Of a stretch of 64,000 bases of DNA, positions 45,901 through 53,309 are shown piece after piece. Where the stretch lies: contig NZ_JAAVTX010000010.1 of NCBI RefSeq assembly GCF_012163145.1, forward strand, positions 48,360 through 112,359. The letters are read 5' to 3'. The DNA is from Falsiroseomonas frigidaquae (GTDB lineage: Bacteria > Pseudomonadota > Alphaproteobacteria > Acetobacterales > Acetobacteraceae). The stretch's first letter is position 1. Every line of letters starts with the position of its first letter. Below the pieces are notes generated by a model. That model was given only the letters and a program-made list of their open reading frames with translations. It did no database searches and was not told where the DNA came from. A program made the translations under genes and the position numbers.

Positions 45901-47123
45901 AGCGAGCCCAGGCAAACCGGGCGCTGCCGCGGCTGGCTGCGGCAATGGGCGGGGCCGCCCGCAGCCTCGTCGCCGTCGCAGCCCGCATCGAGACGGTTGC
46001 GCGCCGGAGCATAGGGGCCGCTGCCCCCTCCCCGGCCGCTTCGCCTCGGCCGGCATTCCGGCGAGTGAAGATCTCGGAGGCAGAGGCCCAGGCGCAGCTC
46101 ATGGAGGCGATGCGCCGCACAGGTCTCCGCCCGAGCGGCCCGCCGGCAATGGACGGCCAGCGGCACTACGTGCCGGTCGACGGTAACCAAGGGCGACGCA
46201 TGTCGGGCGCCTACATGGCTTTCTACGACGAGGGCGTCCCGAACGCCCTGCTCTGGAACTACAAGACGGGCGCCAAAGCGAAGTGGATCGCCTCCGGCGA
46301 GATGGTCACGTTGGGCGCGGAGGATGCGGCTCGCCTCGCTGCGGCGGCCGAGGCGCGCCGCGCAGGCCATGCCGCGGAACGGGTAAGACGGGAGGAGGCC
46401 GGCGCCGCAGTCGCGGCCTGGCTGCTCGAGGGCTGCCGACCGGCAGACCCGTCGCACCCCTATCTGGCGCGGAAGGCGGTCGCCTCGCACGGCCTGGTCC
46501 AGGACCTGAACGGCCGGCTCGTCATGCCGCTCCGGGACGGCGAAGGATATCTTTGGAACCTGCAGACCATAGGCGCGCGCGGCGAGAAGCTGCTCCTCCC
46601 CGGGGCTCGGAAGGTCGGGACCTTCTTCACCATTGGCCAGGACGCTGGGCCGCAGCGTCCGCTCTGGATTGCCGAGGGCTTCGCCACGGCGGCGACGGTG
46701 CATGCCGTCACGGGCCTTCAGGCCGTTGTGGCGTTGGACGCGTCGAACCTCACAGCGGTCGCCACAGCGGTCAGAGCGCGCGATCCGGCGCGACAGCTGC
46801 TCATCGCGGCCGACAACGACCACCACCTGCCCCGCCGGACGGACCCGCTGCCAAACGTCGGCCTCGAGCGCGCACGGGCCGCCGCTGCCGCCGTCGGCGG
46901 GCGCTTGGCGGCACCCGCCTTTGCGCCGGCCGACCGCGGCACAGATTGGAACGACTTCGCCGCTCGGCACGGCCTGGCAGCGGCGCGCGATGCGCTGCGC
47001 GCGGCGCTGCGGCGAGACACGGACGGCCAGGCCGAAGCGCCTCGGTCGGCGGAGGCGCCGCCCGTGCCGGCGCGAATTCGGGAACGGGCCGGCGCACGGC
47101 AAGGCCCGCGGATAGGAGCTTGA
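42942..47123 (+). CDS. traA: MobF-type relaxase-helicase with C-terminal primase/Toprim domain
   Basis: 1,393 residues from GTG 42942; the frame extends to 42816 only as a shadow of the previous gene. The N-terminus VLTYRTFVAG starts a TrwC-like relaxase domain (to about 300) with DLCFSAPKSVSVAWAF and the metal-binding QLHSHCVVPN (His about 220-222). A RecD-like helicase follows: Walker A GAAGVGKTT (about 524) and Walker B VVVVDELGQVG (about 590). The C-terminal 230 residues differ from standard TraA: a PADPSHPYLARKAV zinc-finger-like/primase segment (about 1,166), then a Toprim-type IAEGFATAATV and LLIAADNDHH (about 1,242-1,290). It nicks and unwinds the plasmid for transfer; the extra domain may prime the complementary strand. 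Confidence 0.92.
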   Translation: MLTYRTFVAGAPSAANAYALHLLERTVDEAEQRMAAYYARAGSPDEALAEGLGSIPIAREDIDPVSARVLGITPGETLSKERLANLLGGRSALGEEMEGHQRGIRRYEAEDGGAERHRIAGVDLCFSAPKSVSVAWAFAETDAERNSILQAHRDARDEALAYIEREIGVARDGERGKLAWITVDHFTARPTVEVTRPDPATGVVATELYTLPRAGDPQLHSHCVVPNLLVTTSGRVLSVNRDLMRDRIHEFGAVYQAMLARRLRAIGVEVELDKRTLAARLPCIPEAVCEEFSQRTRDAQSAAREHAARGGRDWDAMPEEARVAFLKGGAKASRQGKGDDLADADAWRAQAEALGWSHRSAVRAGPPSPALPDAERVAAAREVAGELLGRDLAKRAVLVSGDVRAAAARGLISTGAASAGDVLAVTRAIARDGVQQDGRRTSLIWRGGGPEDGRARVTTALHRDQEEELVRLARAAGVDRRGALSSGKLAEAAQRSGIALSDEQKAAARALGEGGRLAVTVGAAGVGKTTLLRPLVEAWTSEGREVWGAALAWRQAGALEEAGIGRGRLRALQPLLDGLADGSVTPDRNAVVVVDELGQVGTRQLLDLLRFQARDGFKVVAVGDERQCQSIEAGPVIDLLREALGPKAVPEVLTAVRQRGEREREIAGLFRGTGNESAEAHAANVTRALGMKREDGTAELVPGGYREAVERAADLVLARRDAGGAGYTVTISAPTNADALAIGRAIRSRRQARGEVGPDRLAVRATDGAGNAYTLQLAAGDRVRLFARTRGVFAGPGGRGKSAAIGDNGSVLEVAEVRPAHGLMLRTAAGKEGFVAWEKLRDEGSGRVRLAYGDCLTIDSSQGLTSDEHVNALPGGSRAVTGFKAYVAESRHRVTSWLVGSAGAELRDAAERRPMNAPPPADAAAEAWENVARNLARQPVRETALGLLRATVAEAKEGARAFQGALRGTEAREAAGTPATTLRRALERAQANRALPRLAAAMGGAARSLVAVAARIETVARRSIGAAAPSPAASPRPAFRRVKISEAEAQAQLMEAMRRTGLRPSGPPAMDGQRHYVPVDGNQGRRMSGAYMAFYDEGVPNALLWNYKTGAKAKWIASGEMVTLGAEDAARLAAAAEARRAGHAAERVRREEAGAAVAAWLLEGCRPADPSHPYLARKAVASHGLVQDLNGRLVMPLRDGEGYLWNLQTIGARGEKLLLPGARKVGTFFTIGQDAGPQRPLWIAEGFATAATVHAVTGLQAVVALDASNLTAVATAVRARDPARQLLIAADNDHHLPRRTDPLPNVGLERARAAAAAVGGRLAAPAFAPADRGTDWNDFAARHGLAAARDALRAALRRDTDGQAEAPRSAEAPPVPARIRERAGARQGPRIGA

Positions 47124-47125
47124 GG

Positions 47126-47332
47126 ATGGCCGAGGAACGCGAAGTGAAGCAGGCGCGGGTGAAGGTCCGCGAGCGTGAGGGCGCCTACTGGGGCCGCGTG
47201 GCGGAGGCGGGCAAGGCCGCCCGCCAGGGGCGCGGTGAGGCGGAAGCTGAGCACGCCTCCGCTGGCAAGGGCGGCGACGAGAGCGAGGAGCGCAAGCGAG
47301 CGGCGCGGCAGCGCCAGGCGCTAACCGGCTGA
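47126..47332 (+). CDS. Small highly charged protein after the relaxase gene
   Basis: 68 residues; CTTGAGG precedes ATG 47126 and overlaps the relaxase stop region. The sequence is rich in Arg, Lys and Glu (EEREVKQARVKVREREGAYW) with a Gly/Ala stretch, probably helical. Similar small charged proteins often follow TraA/TrwC genes as accessory factors, but I know no named family. Confidence 0.55.
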   Translation: MAEEREVKQARVKVREREGAYWGRVAEAGKAARQGRGEAEAEHASAGKGGDESEERKRAARQRQALTG

Positions 47333-47529
47333 TGGCGCCCGATGATGGCCCGGCAGTGCGGCCCAGCGGCACGCGAGAACCCGCGACGGAAGGCGCAGGC
47401 ACCCCGCTGAGGGGTGACTTGGTCTGTAAAAACCTATTCCCGCAGCGTGCCCCCGACAAAGTCCAGACGGTGTCTCGACATAAGCCCGACGAACCCCCGA
47501 CGGATCGTAGGCGTAAGCGGCGGAATGAG
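47333..47529. other. Non-coding stretch after the relaxase gene, possible oriT
   Basis: About 200 bp between relaxase-linked genes. It holds an iteron-like repeat (47452-47466), a run GTCTGTAAAAACCTATTCCC and a CGACG-aacccc-CGACG tandem near 47490. Origins of transfer commonly lie beside the relaxase gene, so this is a candidate, but no nic site could be recognised. Confidence 0.3.
47452..47466 (+). repeat. Iteron-like 15-mer downstream of the relaxase gene
   Basis: CCCGACAAAGTCCAG matches the consensus YCCGnnARAGTCCAG of the repA-flanking repeats, 4 kb away from them. Confidence 0.6.
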
Positions 47530-48015
47530 ATGGACGCCGATACCGGGCTGAACGATGTCCTCGCGGCCGCCCGGCGGCAGTCCGGGGCACGGGGCGGCGG
47601 CGGCCACAGTCCTCTCTACGAGTGGCTCTGGGCGCGATTCGACGCCTTATCGGCGGAGTTGAGCCCACCTCGGCGGCCGAATTGGCGGTCAGTTGCCGAT
47701 GCCGTGGCGGCCTTGGCTCAGTCTGGCGACACGTCCGTTCTCGACGGCTGGGGCGAAGTGCCAGGGTCCGAGACTGTGCGGCAGACCTGGTGGCGCGTCC
47801 GGAAGGACAAGGCTGCCACGAGCCGGCGCACGCCTGATGCCAGAGGGTCAGGCGGCGACGTCGCTTCCGTCTCGCGCGCAGTGCCTCCCGCAGCGGGTCC
47901 GAGCCCGCTCCCGGCAGATCCCAGCCCGATGCCCGGGCAGCGTTCAGCGCATCGGTTCGGCACCGGTATCCGTCCGAAAACGTGGACACCAGCTAGCGAT
48001 GATTTTGAGGAGTGA
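47530..48015 (+). CDS. Plasmid accessory protein with ETVRQTWWRVRKD motif
   Basis: 161 residues from ATG 47530; the frame extends to 47332, but the upstream part looks non-coding. The core (about 25-95) reads SPLYEWLWARFDALSAELSP, then PNWRSVADAVAAL and SETVRQTWWRVRKDK. This resembles small proteins coded near relaxases in alphaproteobacterial plasmids, with a helix-turn-helix-like end, so DNA binding is possible. The C-terminus is Pro/Ser-rich. GAGGAG at its end serves the next gene. Confidence 0.6.
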   Translation: MDADTGLNDVLAAARRQSGARGGGGHSPLYEWLWARFDALSAELSPPRRPNWRSVADAVAALAQSGDTSVLDGWGEVPGSETVRQTWWRVRKDKAATSRRTPDARGSGGDVASVSRAVPPAAGPSPLPADPSPMPGQRSAHRFGTGIRPKTWTPASDDFEE

Positions 48016-48020
48016 AGTTA

Positions 48021-48950
48021 ATGGGCAAGCCGTCCATGCGTGAGATGCCTGTAAGCGGAGAGGTTCCGGAGATCATTTCGCACCCCGAGAAAGTAGGTGT
48101 TCGATCGTTGTTTCGGAGGGGTCGAGAAAGCACGGATGAGGTTGAGGTCCGGGTCGGCCTGCCCCCGATGCGCACTTTGGCTGCGACGGACGCACCTATG
48201 GCTCGCCCACGGGTCGCGGATCTGGGCGGGAACCCGCCCGTATGGCTTTTGATCGGCCCAAACTACAGCGGCAAGACCACCTTCGCGCGCTGGGCAGCCG
48301 AACGGACGCTCGAAGCAAAGCGCTCGGCCCTCCTTGCGGCTCTCGATCCGCTGAACCGAACGCTCACTGACTTCTTCGAAGGTGTCGAACAGCCTGCTTC
48401 AGCGGACCCCAGCCTAACGCCCGGATGGTTGCGCGCCCTCGTCGAACACCTGATGCGTGAGCGCCTCCCGGCGATTGCTGATATGGGCGGCGGGGACACC
48501 TCGCTCGCCCGTCTGATCGGCGATCTCCCGGCGTTGGCGCAAACCATGGAGGAAGCCGGAATTTCGCCGGTTGCTGCCTACTTCCTTGGGCCACGAGTGG
48601 ACGACCTCAGTTCGCTGGCGACCTTCGAAGCGTCCGGCTTTCGGCCGCGCGCGACGGTCCTGGTCCTGAACCTGGCCCGAGTGGACGCCGGCCTCGACCC
48701 CGCCGAGGCTTTCGCCGCCGTTCGTCGTCATTCCGCATTCCGGGCCGCCGTCTCGCGTGGTGCACTCATAGTGGAGATGCCGCGCCTCGATCCGTCGGAA
48801 CTGGCGCTAGAAATCGAACGCAGGCGCCTTGGGTTTGGGGCCGCCCGCGACGGCGAAGGCGGACTTGGGCCACTCGACCGTGCAGGGGTGCGCGCATGGA
48901 TGGATCGCATGGAGCGCGCGTTCGCGTCCGTCGATCCCTGGCTGCCATGA
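48021..48950 (+). CDS. P-loop ATPase of the mobilisation region (TraL/MipZ-like layout)
   Basis: 309 residues from ATG 48021 (GAGGAG nine bases upstream; GTG 48012 is too close to it). After a variable N-tail of about 75 residues, WLLIGPNYSGKTTFARWAAE gives a P-loop. It is followed by IADMGGGDTSLARLIGDLPA and a conserved AAYFLGPRVDDLSSLATFEA region. This looks like a ParA/TraL-like NTPase fold with an atypical P-loop. Its job is unknown. The next gene starts inside its stop. Confidence 0.65.
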   Translation: MGKPSMREMPVSGEVPEIISHPEKVGVRSLFRRGRESTDEVEVRVGLPPMRTLAATDAPMARPRVADLGGNPPVWLLIGPNYSGKTTFARWAAERTLEAKRSALLAALDPLNRTLTDFFEGVEQPASADPSLTPGWLRALVEHLMRERLPAIADMGGGDTSLARLIGDLPALAQTMEEAGISPVAAYFLGPRVDDLSSLATFEASGFRPRATVLVLNLARVDAGLDPAEAFAAVRRHSAFRAAVSRGALIVEMPRLDPSELALEIERRRLGFGAARDGEGGLGPLDRAGVRAWMDRMERAFASVDPWLP

Positions 48951-49543
48951 GCGGCCAGGGCGCCACCTCGGCTGCACCGCCAGGGCTCGAAGAGGCCGTC
49001 GAAGCCGCAAGGTCTGAGTTGTCAGAGGCAATCGACGCAGGGGGCCTTCGCCGTGACCCGCTGCGATTCGTGCTGGCCGCCCTATCGTCCAGCCTAGTCG
49101 TGTTCCCAGCTGCCGTCCGGCGCGTAGAGGCGGCTTCGGAGACCGTGCGCCAACCGCTGTCGCCCAAGGCGGAGGCCGAGCTTCTGCGGCGGGTCGAGGA
49201 AGCTGCCAGGCGGGGAGCGGTCACTGCTGGGCCTATGCTAGCGCGGCGGACGGCAATTCTAGCCGGCGCGGCACTCTTTGCTGCTGCAATGCTGGGCGGG
49301 GTTGCGGGCTGGTGGGCCAGTCGCATCAGCCTGCCTGGCGAGGTAGCCATCGCCGAGCATCAGATTCGGGCATCATTGGCGGCTGCAGCAGCCTGGGTAC
49401 CAATTCTGCAGGCGAACCCGGACCCTCGGCCCGCGCTTGCCCGCAGCCAAGCCTTCCGCGATGAGCGGACCGGCTGGCGGGCAGGGACAATCACCCTCTA
49501 CCTCGAGCCGGGTGGTCTGGTAGCTACGCAACAGAGGCCTTGA
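48947..49543 (+). CDS. Membrane protein paired with the P-loop ATPase
   Basis: 198 residues (ATGA overlap). The N-terminal half is helical (EEAVEAARSELSEAIDAGGL). One transmembrane helix lies at about 105-127 (AILAGAALFAAAMLGGVAGW) and the C-terminal part would face the periplasm, ending near YLEPGGLVAT. The layout suggests a membrane anchor for the ATPase or a mobilisation accessory. I cannot name the family with confidence. Confidence 0.6.
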   Translation: MSGQGATSAAPPGLEEAVEAARSELSEAIDAGGLRRDPLRFVLAALSSSLVVFPAAVRRVEAASETVRQPLSPKAEAELLRRVEEAARRGAVTAGPMLARRTAILAGAALFAAAMLGGVAGWWASRISLPGEVAIAEHQIRASLAAAAAWVPILQANPDPRPALARSQAFRDERTGWRAGTITLYLEPGGLVATQQRP

Positions 49544-49897
49544 ACAGAAAGGCGAAGCCAATGTGGCGCCTCATTGGCACATGTCTTTTACGGTAAATGT
49601 GCTGGCTGCACCGTGGCGCGCCTGAGCATTTGGCTATGGGCAGTGCCACGACTTAGCCGCCCTTGGCGCCTGGCGCTTACCACCGAAGGAACACGTGCGG
49701 CGCGGAGGCAGGGCGCCATGTTTGCGCTTGCCGCCGCTGCCTAACTCTGGCTGAGATCGGTCATCCCCCACCGCCCTTGACGGTCAAGCCTATTAGACAT
49801 GTCTAATTTGGGCTTTCTTCCCCTGCCCCCTTGCGTCGTTGTAGACACGACGCGGAATAGAAAGGTATGGCCCTTTGGGGATTAAGGGAACCAGGAG
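49544..49897. other. Regulatory stretch before the partition/replication genes
   Basis: This 354-bp non-coding stretch holds a 16-bp palindrome (49792-49807), a GCGTCGT/ACGACGC inverted repeat (49833-49853) and GCACAT/ATGTGC arms (49577-49602). It is less GC-rich than its surroundings. It probably carries the par promoter and perhaps a centromere-like site. Confidence 0.45.
49792..49807. promoter_or_regulatory. Perfect 16-bp palindrome upstream of parA
   Basis: ATTAGACATGTCTAAT is its own reverse complement. It lies 91 bp upstream of the parA ATG. It could be an operator for autoregulation or a site bound by the partition proteins; no second copy was noticed. Confidence 0.5.
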
Positions 49898-50590
49898 ATG
49901 CCGCAGGCCGCCGCGCGCCAGCGCGCCGTTGAGGCGAAGGATGTTCGGTGCCGCATCTTGCTGATTAGCAGCCCTAAGGGCGGATCGGGCAAGTCCGTAC
50001 TCAGCCGGCATATTCTCGTGAGCGCTGCTCAAGCGGGCATCAAGGCAATTGGGCTCGACTTCGACCGCCAGCAGACCTTGTCGAAGTGGGCCGCGCGGCG
50101 CGCACGCACGCGCGAGGCGTTCCCAGATTTCGCCGAGGCGGTCGTAGAGTCGGTGTCACTGAGCGACTGGCGCGGAGCGCTCCGCCGGACCGAGGGCTAT
50201 AGCCTTGCTATCCTAGACACTCCGCCCAGCGTCGAGGACCACCTGCCAGCGATAGACGGTCTTGGCGAGGTTGCTGACCTGATTCTGGTGCCGGCCGTGT
50301 GCACGCAAGATGACGTTGAATCGGTCGCTCCCTGGGTGAAGGCGCTCGCCGCAAAGGGGTTCACCACATCGGTCGTCCTCAACCGCGCCAACAGGCGCAC
50401 AACGAGCTACGCCCGAATGCGGGGCGTCCTAGTGAAGGCCGGTTCCGTCTGCCCGACTGAGCTGCCGCAGCTGGAGGATATCCACGTGCCTTCCACGAAG
50501 GGGCTCACGCTGCTCGACTACTCCAAGTCGCGGGGAATCGAACCCTTCGAGGAGATCTGGGCCTACGTTCGCAGGGAGATCGGGCTGTGA
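49898..50590 (+). CDS. parA: ParA-family partition ATPase
   Basis: 230 residues. Deviant Walker A ISSPKGGSGKSVLSRHI (about 23-39), motif A' LDFDRQQTLSKWA, Walker B LAILDTPPSVEDH and the VVLNRAN segment are all ParA type. There is no N-terminal helix-turn-helix, so it belongs to the small (type Ib-like) ParA group, where the partner gene regulates the operon. It segregates the plasmid. The partner gene overlaps by 4 bp, and a palindrome lies upstream. Confidence 0.92.
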   Translation: MPQAAARQRAVEAKDVRCRILLISSPKGGSGKSVLSRHILVSAAQAGIKAIGLDFDRQQTLSKWAARRARTREAFPDFAEAVVESVSLSDWRGALRRTEGYSLAILDTPPSVEDHLPAIDGLGEVADLILVPAVCTQDDVESVAPWVKALAAKGFTTSVVLNRANRRTTSYARMRGVLVKAGSVCPTELPQLEDIHVPSTKGLTLLDYSKSRGIEPFEEIWAYVRREIGL

Positions 50591-51333
50591 GTGCTGCGTC
50601 CGGCAAACGCTCGAAGGCAGCGCTGAAGGCCTTCCTCGCGGCTGAGGACGATCCCCTCGGCGAAGTCCGCGATCCCCGTGCCAAGGAACTCCGCTCGCTC
50701 AGCGTCGAGGACCCTGCCGCGCTACAGGCGATCGGCGAAATATTCGCCGGCACTAGCCTGCCGGAGGATCAGGAGAAGGTCCGGCGTATTCTCCGCGCTC
50801 GGAGCGAGATCCAGAAGGAGTGGGGCGACGCTCGTGATTCGTTCTTGGCCATCGGCCGCGCACTGCTCGCGCTCGAAGGCGAACTGACGAAGGCCGAGTT
50901 CGCCCGCCTGCGCCAGGGTACAGAGCGTCTGTTTCCTTTCTCCGACGCGACAGCGACCCAATTCCGGCAGATTGCCCGCGCAGTCGATGGTGGCCGCATA
51001 CCGGCCGAGGCGTGCCCGGGGAGCTATGGCACCGCCTACCAGATCACGCTGCTCTCGGAACCTCAGCTCCGTGTTGCCCGCGAGAGGGGACTGATCCGTT
51101 CGGACGTGATGCGACGCGAAATCATGCAGCTCCGGCGGGAGGTGCCGGCCGATGGGCTTGAGCCGCTGCCGCCTGGGCGCCTTGACCGAGCTCGGCTGCG
51201 GGAGGAGCGCGCCAGGCTTGGTGAGAGGCGGGCTCGCTTGGTCGAGGAAATGGCTGTGGTGGATCGTCGGATAGCTCAGATCGACGAGCTCATGTCGCCA
51301 GTCATCGACGGCGAGGCCGAGGCTATTGCGTAG
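50587..51333 (+). CDS. ParA partner protein (ParB-like by position)
   Basis: 248 residues from GTG 50587 (GTGA overlap with parA). It has no classical ParB N-terminal motif. The middle part (about 75-185, DSFLAIGRALLALEGELTKA then GTERLFPFSDATATQFRQIA) looks helical and DNA-binding-like. The C-terminal 45 residues form a coiled coil (RARLREERARLGERRARLVE) suited to dimerisation. The position directly after parA and before repA suggests the centromere-binding partner. This is inference. Confidence 0.65.
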   Translation: MSAASGKRSKAALKAFLAAEDDPLGEVRDPRAKELRSLSVEDPAALQAIGEIFAGTSLPEDQEKVRRILRARSEIQKEWGDARDSFLAIGRALLALEGELTKAEFARLRQGTERLFPFSDATATQFRQIARAVDGGRIPAEACPGSYGTAYQITLLSEPQLRVARERGLIRSDVMRREIMQLRREVPADGLEPLPPGRLDRARLREERARLGERRARLVEEMAVVDRRIAQIDELMSPVIDGEAEAIA

Positions 51334-51383
51334 GGGGGCTAAGGAAAGGGTACGGGAGAGGCCGCGCTTCGCCCTGAACGACC

Positions 51384-51514
51384 CTGGACTCTGGCGGGAA
51401 GCGCCGCTGCGGGACTCGCGAGGATCCCTGATGATTCGTGTAGCTACGGACTACGCTGGATAACCCTCGCCTGGACTTTCCCGGGGCTTCGTTCCGGATT
51501 TGGACTCTACCGGA
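51384..51514 (-). repeat. Iteron-like repeats downstream of repA (3 copies)
   Basis: On the minus strand there are CCCGCCAGAGTCCAG (51384-51398), CCCGGGAAAGTCCAG (51471-51485) and TCCGGTAGAGTCCAA (51500-51514), with consensus YCCGnnARAGTCCAG. The last ends directly before the repA stop codon. They are probably binding sites for RepA used in copy-number control or handcuffing. Confidence 0.65.
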
Positions 51515-51515
51515 A

Positions 51516-52472
51516 TCAGCCGCCGGCTAAGCGCCGTGGTCCGCGACCGCTTAAAGCCACAACCCGAGGCGTGCTTGGTGCCACCGGCGGGCGAGACGGA
51601 CGCAGTGTAATGCCGCGCTCGTGCACATCGACAGCAGCGTCGGGGTAGACGGCAGTCGCCAGGTTAAGCGTGTCTTTGAACTGGTCCTTGAAGTGGTCGA
51701 GCCGCTTCACGCCACGGCCGAACTGCTGATGCAATGCTCGCCAGCCGATCGGCGTGGGTTCTGACAGTGCGTGGAGACGGTAGGCAAGCCAGCAGTAGAC
51801 GTCGAGCGCCATGCTGTTGTTGGCGATCTGGCGGACTGCTGATTCTTCGATTGGCACAGGGTGCTTCTTCAGCTGCTGAAAGAACATGTCCGACAGCGTC
51901 GCCGTCTCGATGAAGAGGCTTCCCTGAGCGTTGTCTTCCTCTACGAACATCGAGGTGTCCAAGATGTTCTGATTTACCAAGCCGGTGCGGTTACCTTGCT
52001 TAATAGTGAAGGTCATCCGGCAGCGGCTGAGCCGCTCTGCTTGGTCGCGCACGTCCTTCATGGACTTGCCGCCGATCGGTATCCCCAGGCGGCGGAGCCA
52101 AGCGTGTAGGCTCTTCCCGAGCTCGATCTCGCGGCTATTCGTACGTAGCGCCTCGGACTGTAAATAGAGCAAAATGAGGCGTGCACGGCTGCCGTAGGGG
52201 ACGCCGACGCTAACCGGCTCCCCGCCTGGTACGGCGCGGAGGCCAGGCTGAACGATGAGAGTGACCCGTTCCGTGGTAACCTGCCAGGGAGCATCGTCTG
52301 GAAGGCGCTTATGGGGGAGGGCGGCCTGCGACCAGCCTGAGTAGAGAAAGCCGATCTCGACGTCTTCGCTGGCAAGGTAAGCAGCCGCTGCCTCGATGAC
52401 CCGACGGTCAAAATCTGACCGCAGCGCGGCCTCACGGCCTGCTTCCTTCAATAGCCTGTGGACTTCACCCAT
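51516..52472 (-). CDS. repA: Plasmid replication initiator RepA
   Basis: 318 residues from ATG 52472 (GTG 52481 is possible). The family core reads VGVPYGSRARLILLYLQSEA, TNSREIELGKSLHAWLRRLG and IGGKSMKDVRDQAERLSRCR, the RepA_C pattern of broad alphaproteobacterial plasmids. A further winged-helix region contains SMALDVYCWLAYRLHAL. It binds iterons and opens the origin. Nine 15-mer repeats flank the gene on both sides. It is convergent with the parA operon, 182 bp from its end. Confidence 0.92.
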   Translation of the reverse strand: MGEVHRLLKEAGREAALRSDFDRRVIEAAAAYLASEDVEIGFLYSGWSQAALPHKRLPDDAPWQVTTERVTLIVQPGLRAVPGGEPVSVGVPYGSRARLILLYLQSEALRTNSREIELGKSLHAWLRRLGIPIGGKSMKDVRDQAERLSRCRMTFTIKQGNRTGLVNQNILDTSMFVEEDNAQGSLFIETATLSDMFFQQLKKHPVPIEESAVRQIANNSMALDVYCWLAYRLHALSEPTPIGWRALHQQFGRGVKRLDHFKDQFKDTLNLATAVYPDAAVDVHERGITLRPSRPPVAPSTPRVVALSGRGPRRLAGG

Positions 52473-52528
52473 GGCGGTCACTCATCGGAATGGCTGCCAA
52501 TGTGCCAACACTGCTAAGATTCGTCATG

Positions 52529-52976
52529 CTGGACTCTATCGGGTCTTGCCAGAACTATTTGTAGATATTCTTGTAGAGGGCGGACAAAGTCCAGGGGATA
52601 ACCTCGTAAGACGTTCATTTTGCTTCAGAACGTCATCTGACGCACTGCCCGGCAAAGTCCAGCTTTTCCCCGGAAAAGATCAGCTTCAGTGTTTCGGCAA
52701 TCACTGCCAATTCGTCGGGTAGGAAGACGAGCGCCTTAAGCGACTCGCACGACGCTCCCGCAAGAGTCCAGTTTCTTGCCCCTACCGCCCGGGCTGAGTT
52801 CAATGTGATCGCTTTGGTAAGACGGCGACTTGGCAGCCCACCGAAGCACAATACGCACTCCTTGCAGTGCCCAGATCTCCAGCCCAACACAAGGCGCTCA
52901 CCATCACCCGCGATAAGTCCCGCTTACCGCGTGTGAGGAGAGGCTTGCCGCAATGGCGGTTCTCCGCCAGAGTCCA
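52529..52976. repeat. Iteron-like repeats upstream of repA, probable origin (6 copies)
   Basis: Matches to YCCGnnARAGTCCAG are at 52529-52543 (minus strand) and, on the plus strand, at 52581-52595, 52648-52662, 52669-52683 (degenerate, 21 bp after the previous copy), 52757-52771 and 52962-52976. The intervening sequence includes an A/T-richer part (52545-52625). This 0.5-kb stretch has no convincing gene and is the best candidate for the replication origin. Confidence 0.65.
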
Positions 52977-53002
52977 GCCGACAGGGGCGGGGGCCTCGCT
53001 CA

Positions 53003-53055
53003 TTGACCAAGCTTGACCAAGCGCGGTACTGGAAGAGAAAGACCAACCTTGGTCA
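53003..53055 (+). promoter_or_regulatory. Operator/promoter of the toxin-antitoxin operon
   Basis: TTGACCAAGC occurs twice in tandem (53003-53012 and 53013-53022). GACCAACCTTGGTC (53041-53054) is an inverted pair of the same core. Such repeats before a Phd/YefM-type antitoxin gene are normally its own binding sites. Confidence 0.6.
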
Positions 53056-53066
53056 GGAGGCCGCGT

Positions 53067-53309
53067 ATGTCCCAGGTCAATCTGTACGAGGCCAAAACCC
53101 AACTCTCCCGCCTGGTCGACCGCGCCGCCGCCGGCGAGGAGATCGTCATCGCCAAGGGCGGCCGCCCGCTGGCCCGCCTGGTGCCGCTGGCGGTGCGGAC
53201 CCGGCCGCGCGAGCTCGGCTTCCTCGGCAACGAGGTCTGGGTCGGGCCCGACTTCGACGCGCCGCTCCCCCACGATCTGGCGCGCGCCTTCGATGGCAAG
53301 GATCCGTGA
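53067..53309 (+). CDS. Phd/YefM-family antitoxin
   Basis: 80 residues from ATG 53067 (GGTCAGGAGG upstream). The N-terminus MSQVNLYEAKTQLSRLVDRA and EEIVIAKGGRPLARLVPL are the Phd/YefM DNA-binding fold. The C-terminal third (FDAPLPHDLARAFDGKD) would bind and block the toxin. The toxin gene starts within its stop codon. Confidence 0.92.
   Translation: MSQVNLYEAKTQLSRLVDRAAAGEEIVIAKGGRPLARLVPLAVRTRPRELGFLGNEVWVGPDFDAPLPHDLARAFDGKDP

Noticed and set aside
43623-47459. A very long minus-strand open frame opposite the relaxase gene
   Set aside because: It is antisense to a gene with clear relaxase, helicase and Toprim motifs. It arises from high GC and shows only Arg/Gly/Pro-rich sequence without motifs.
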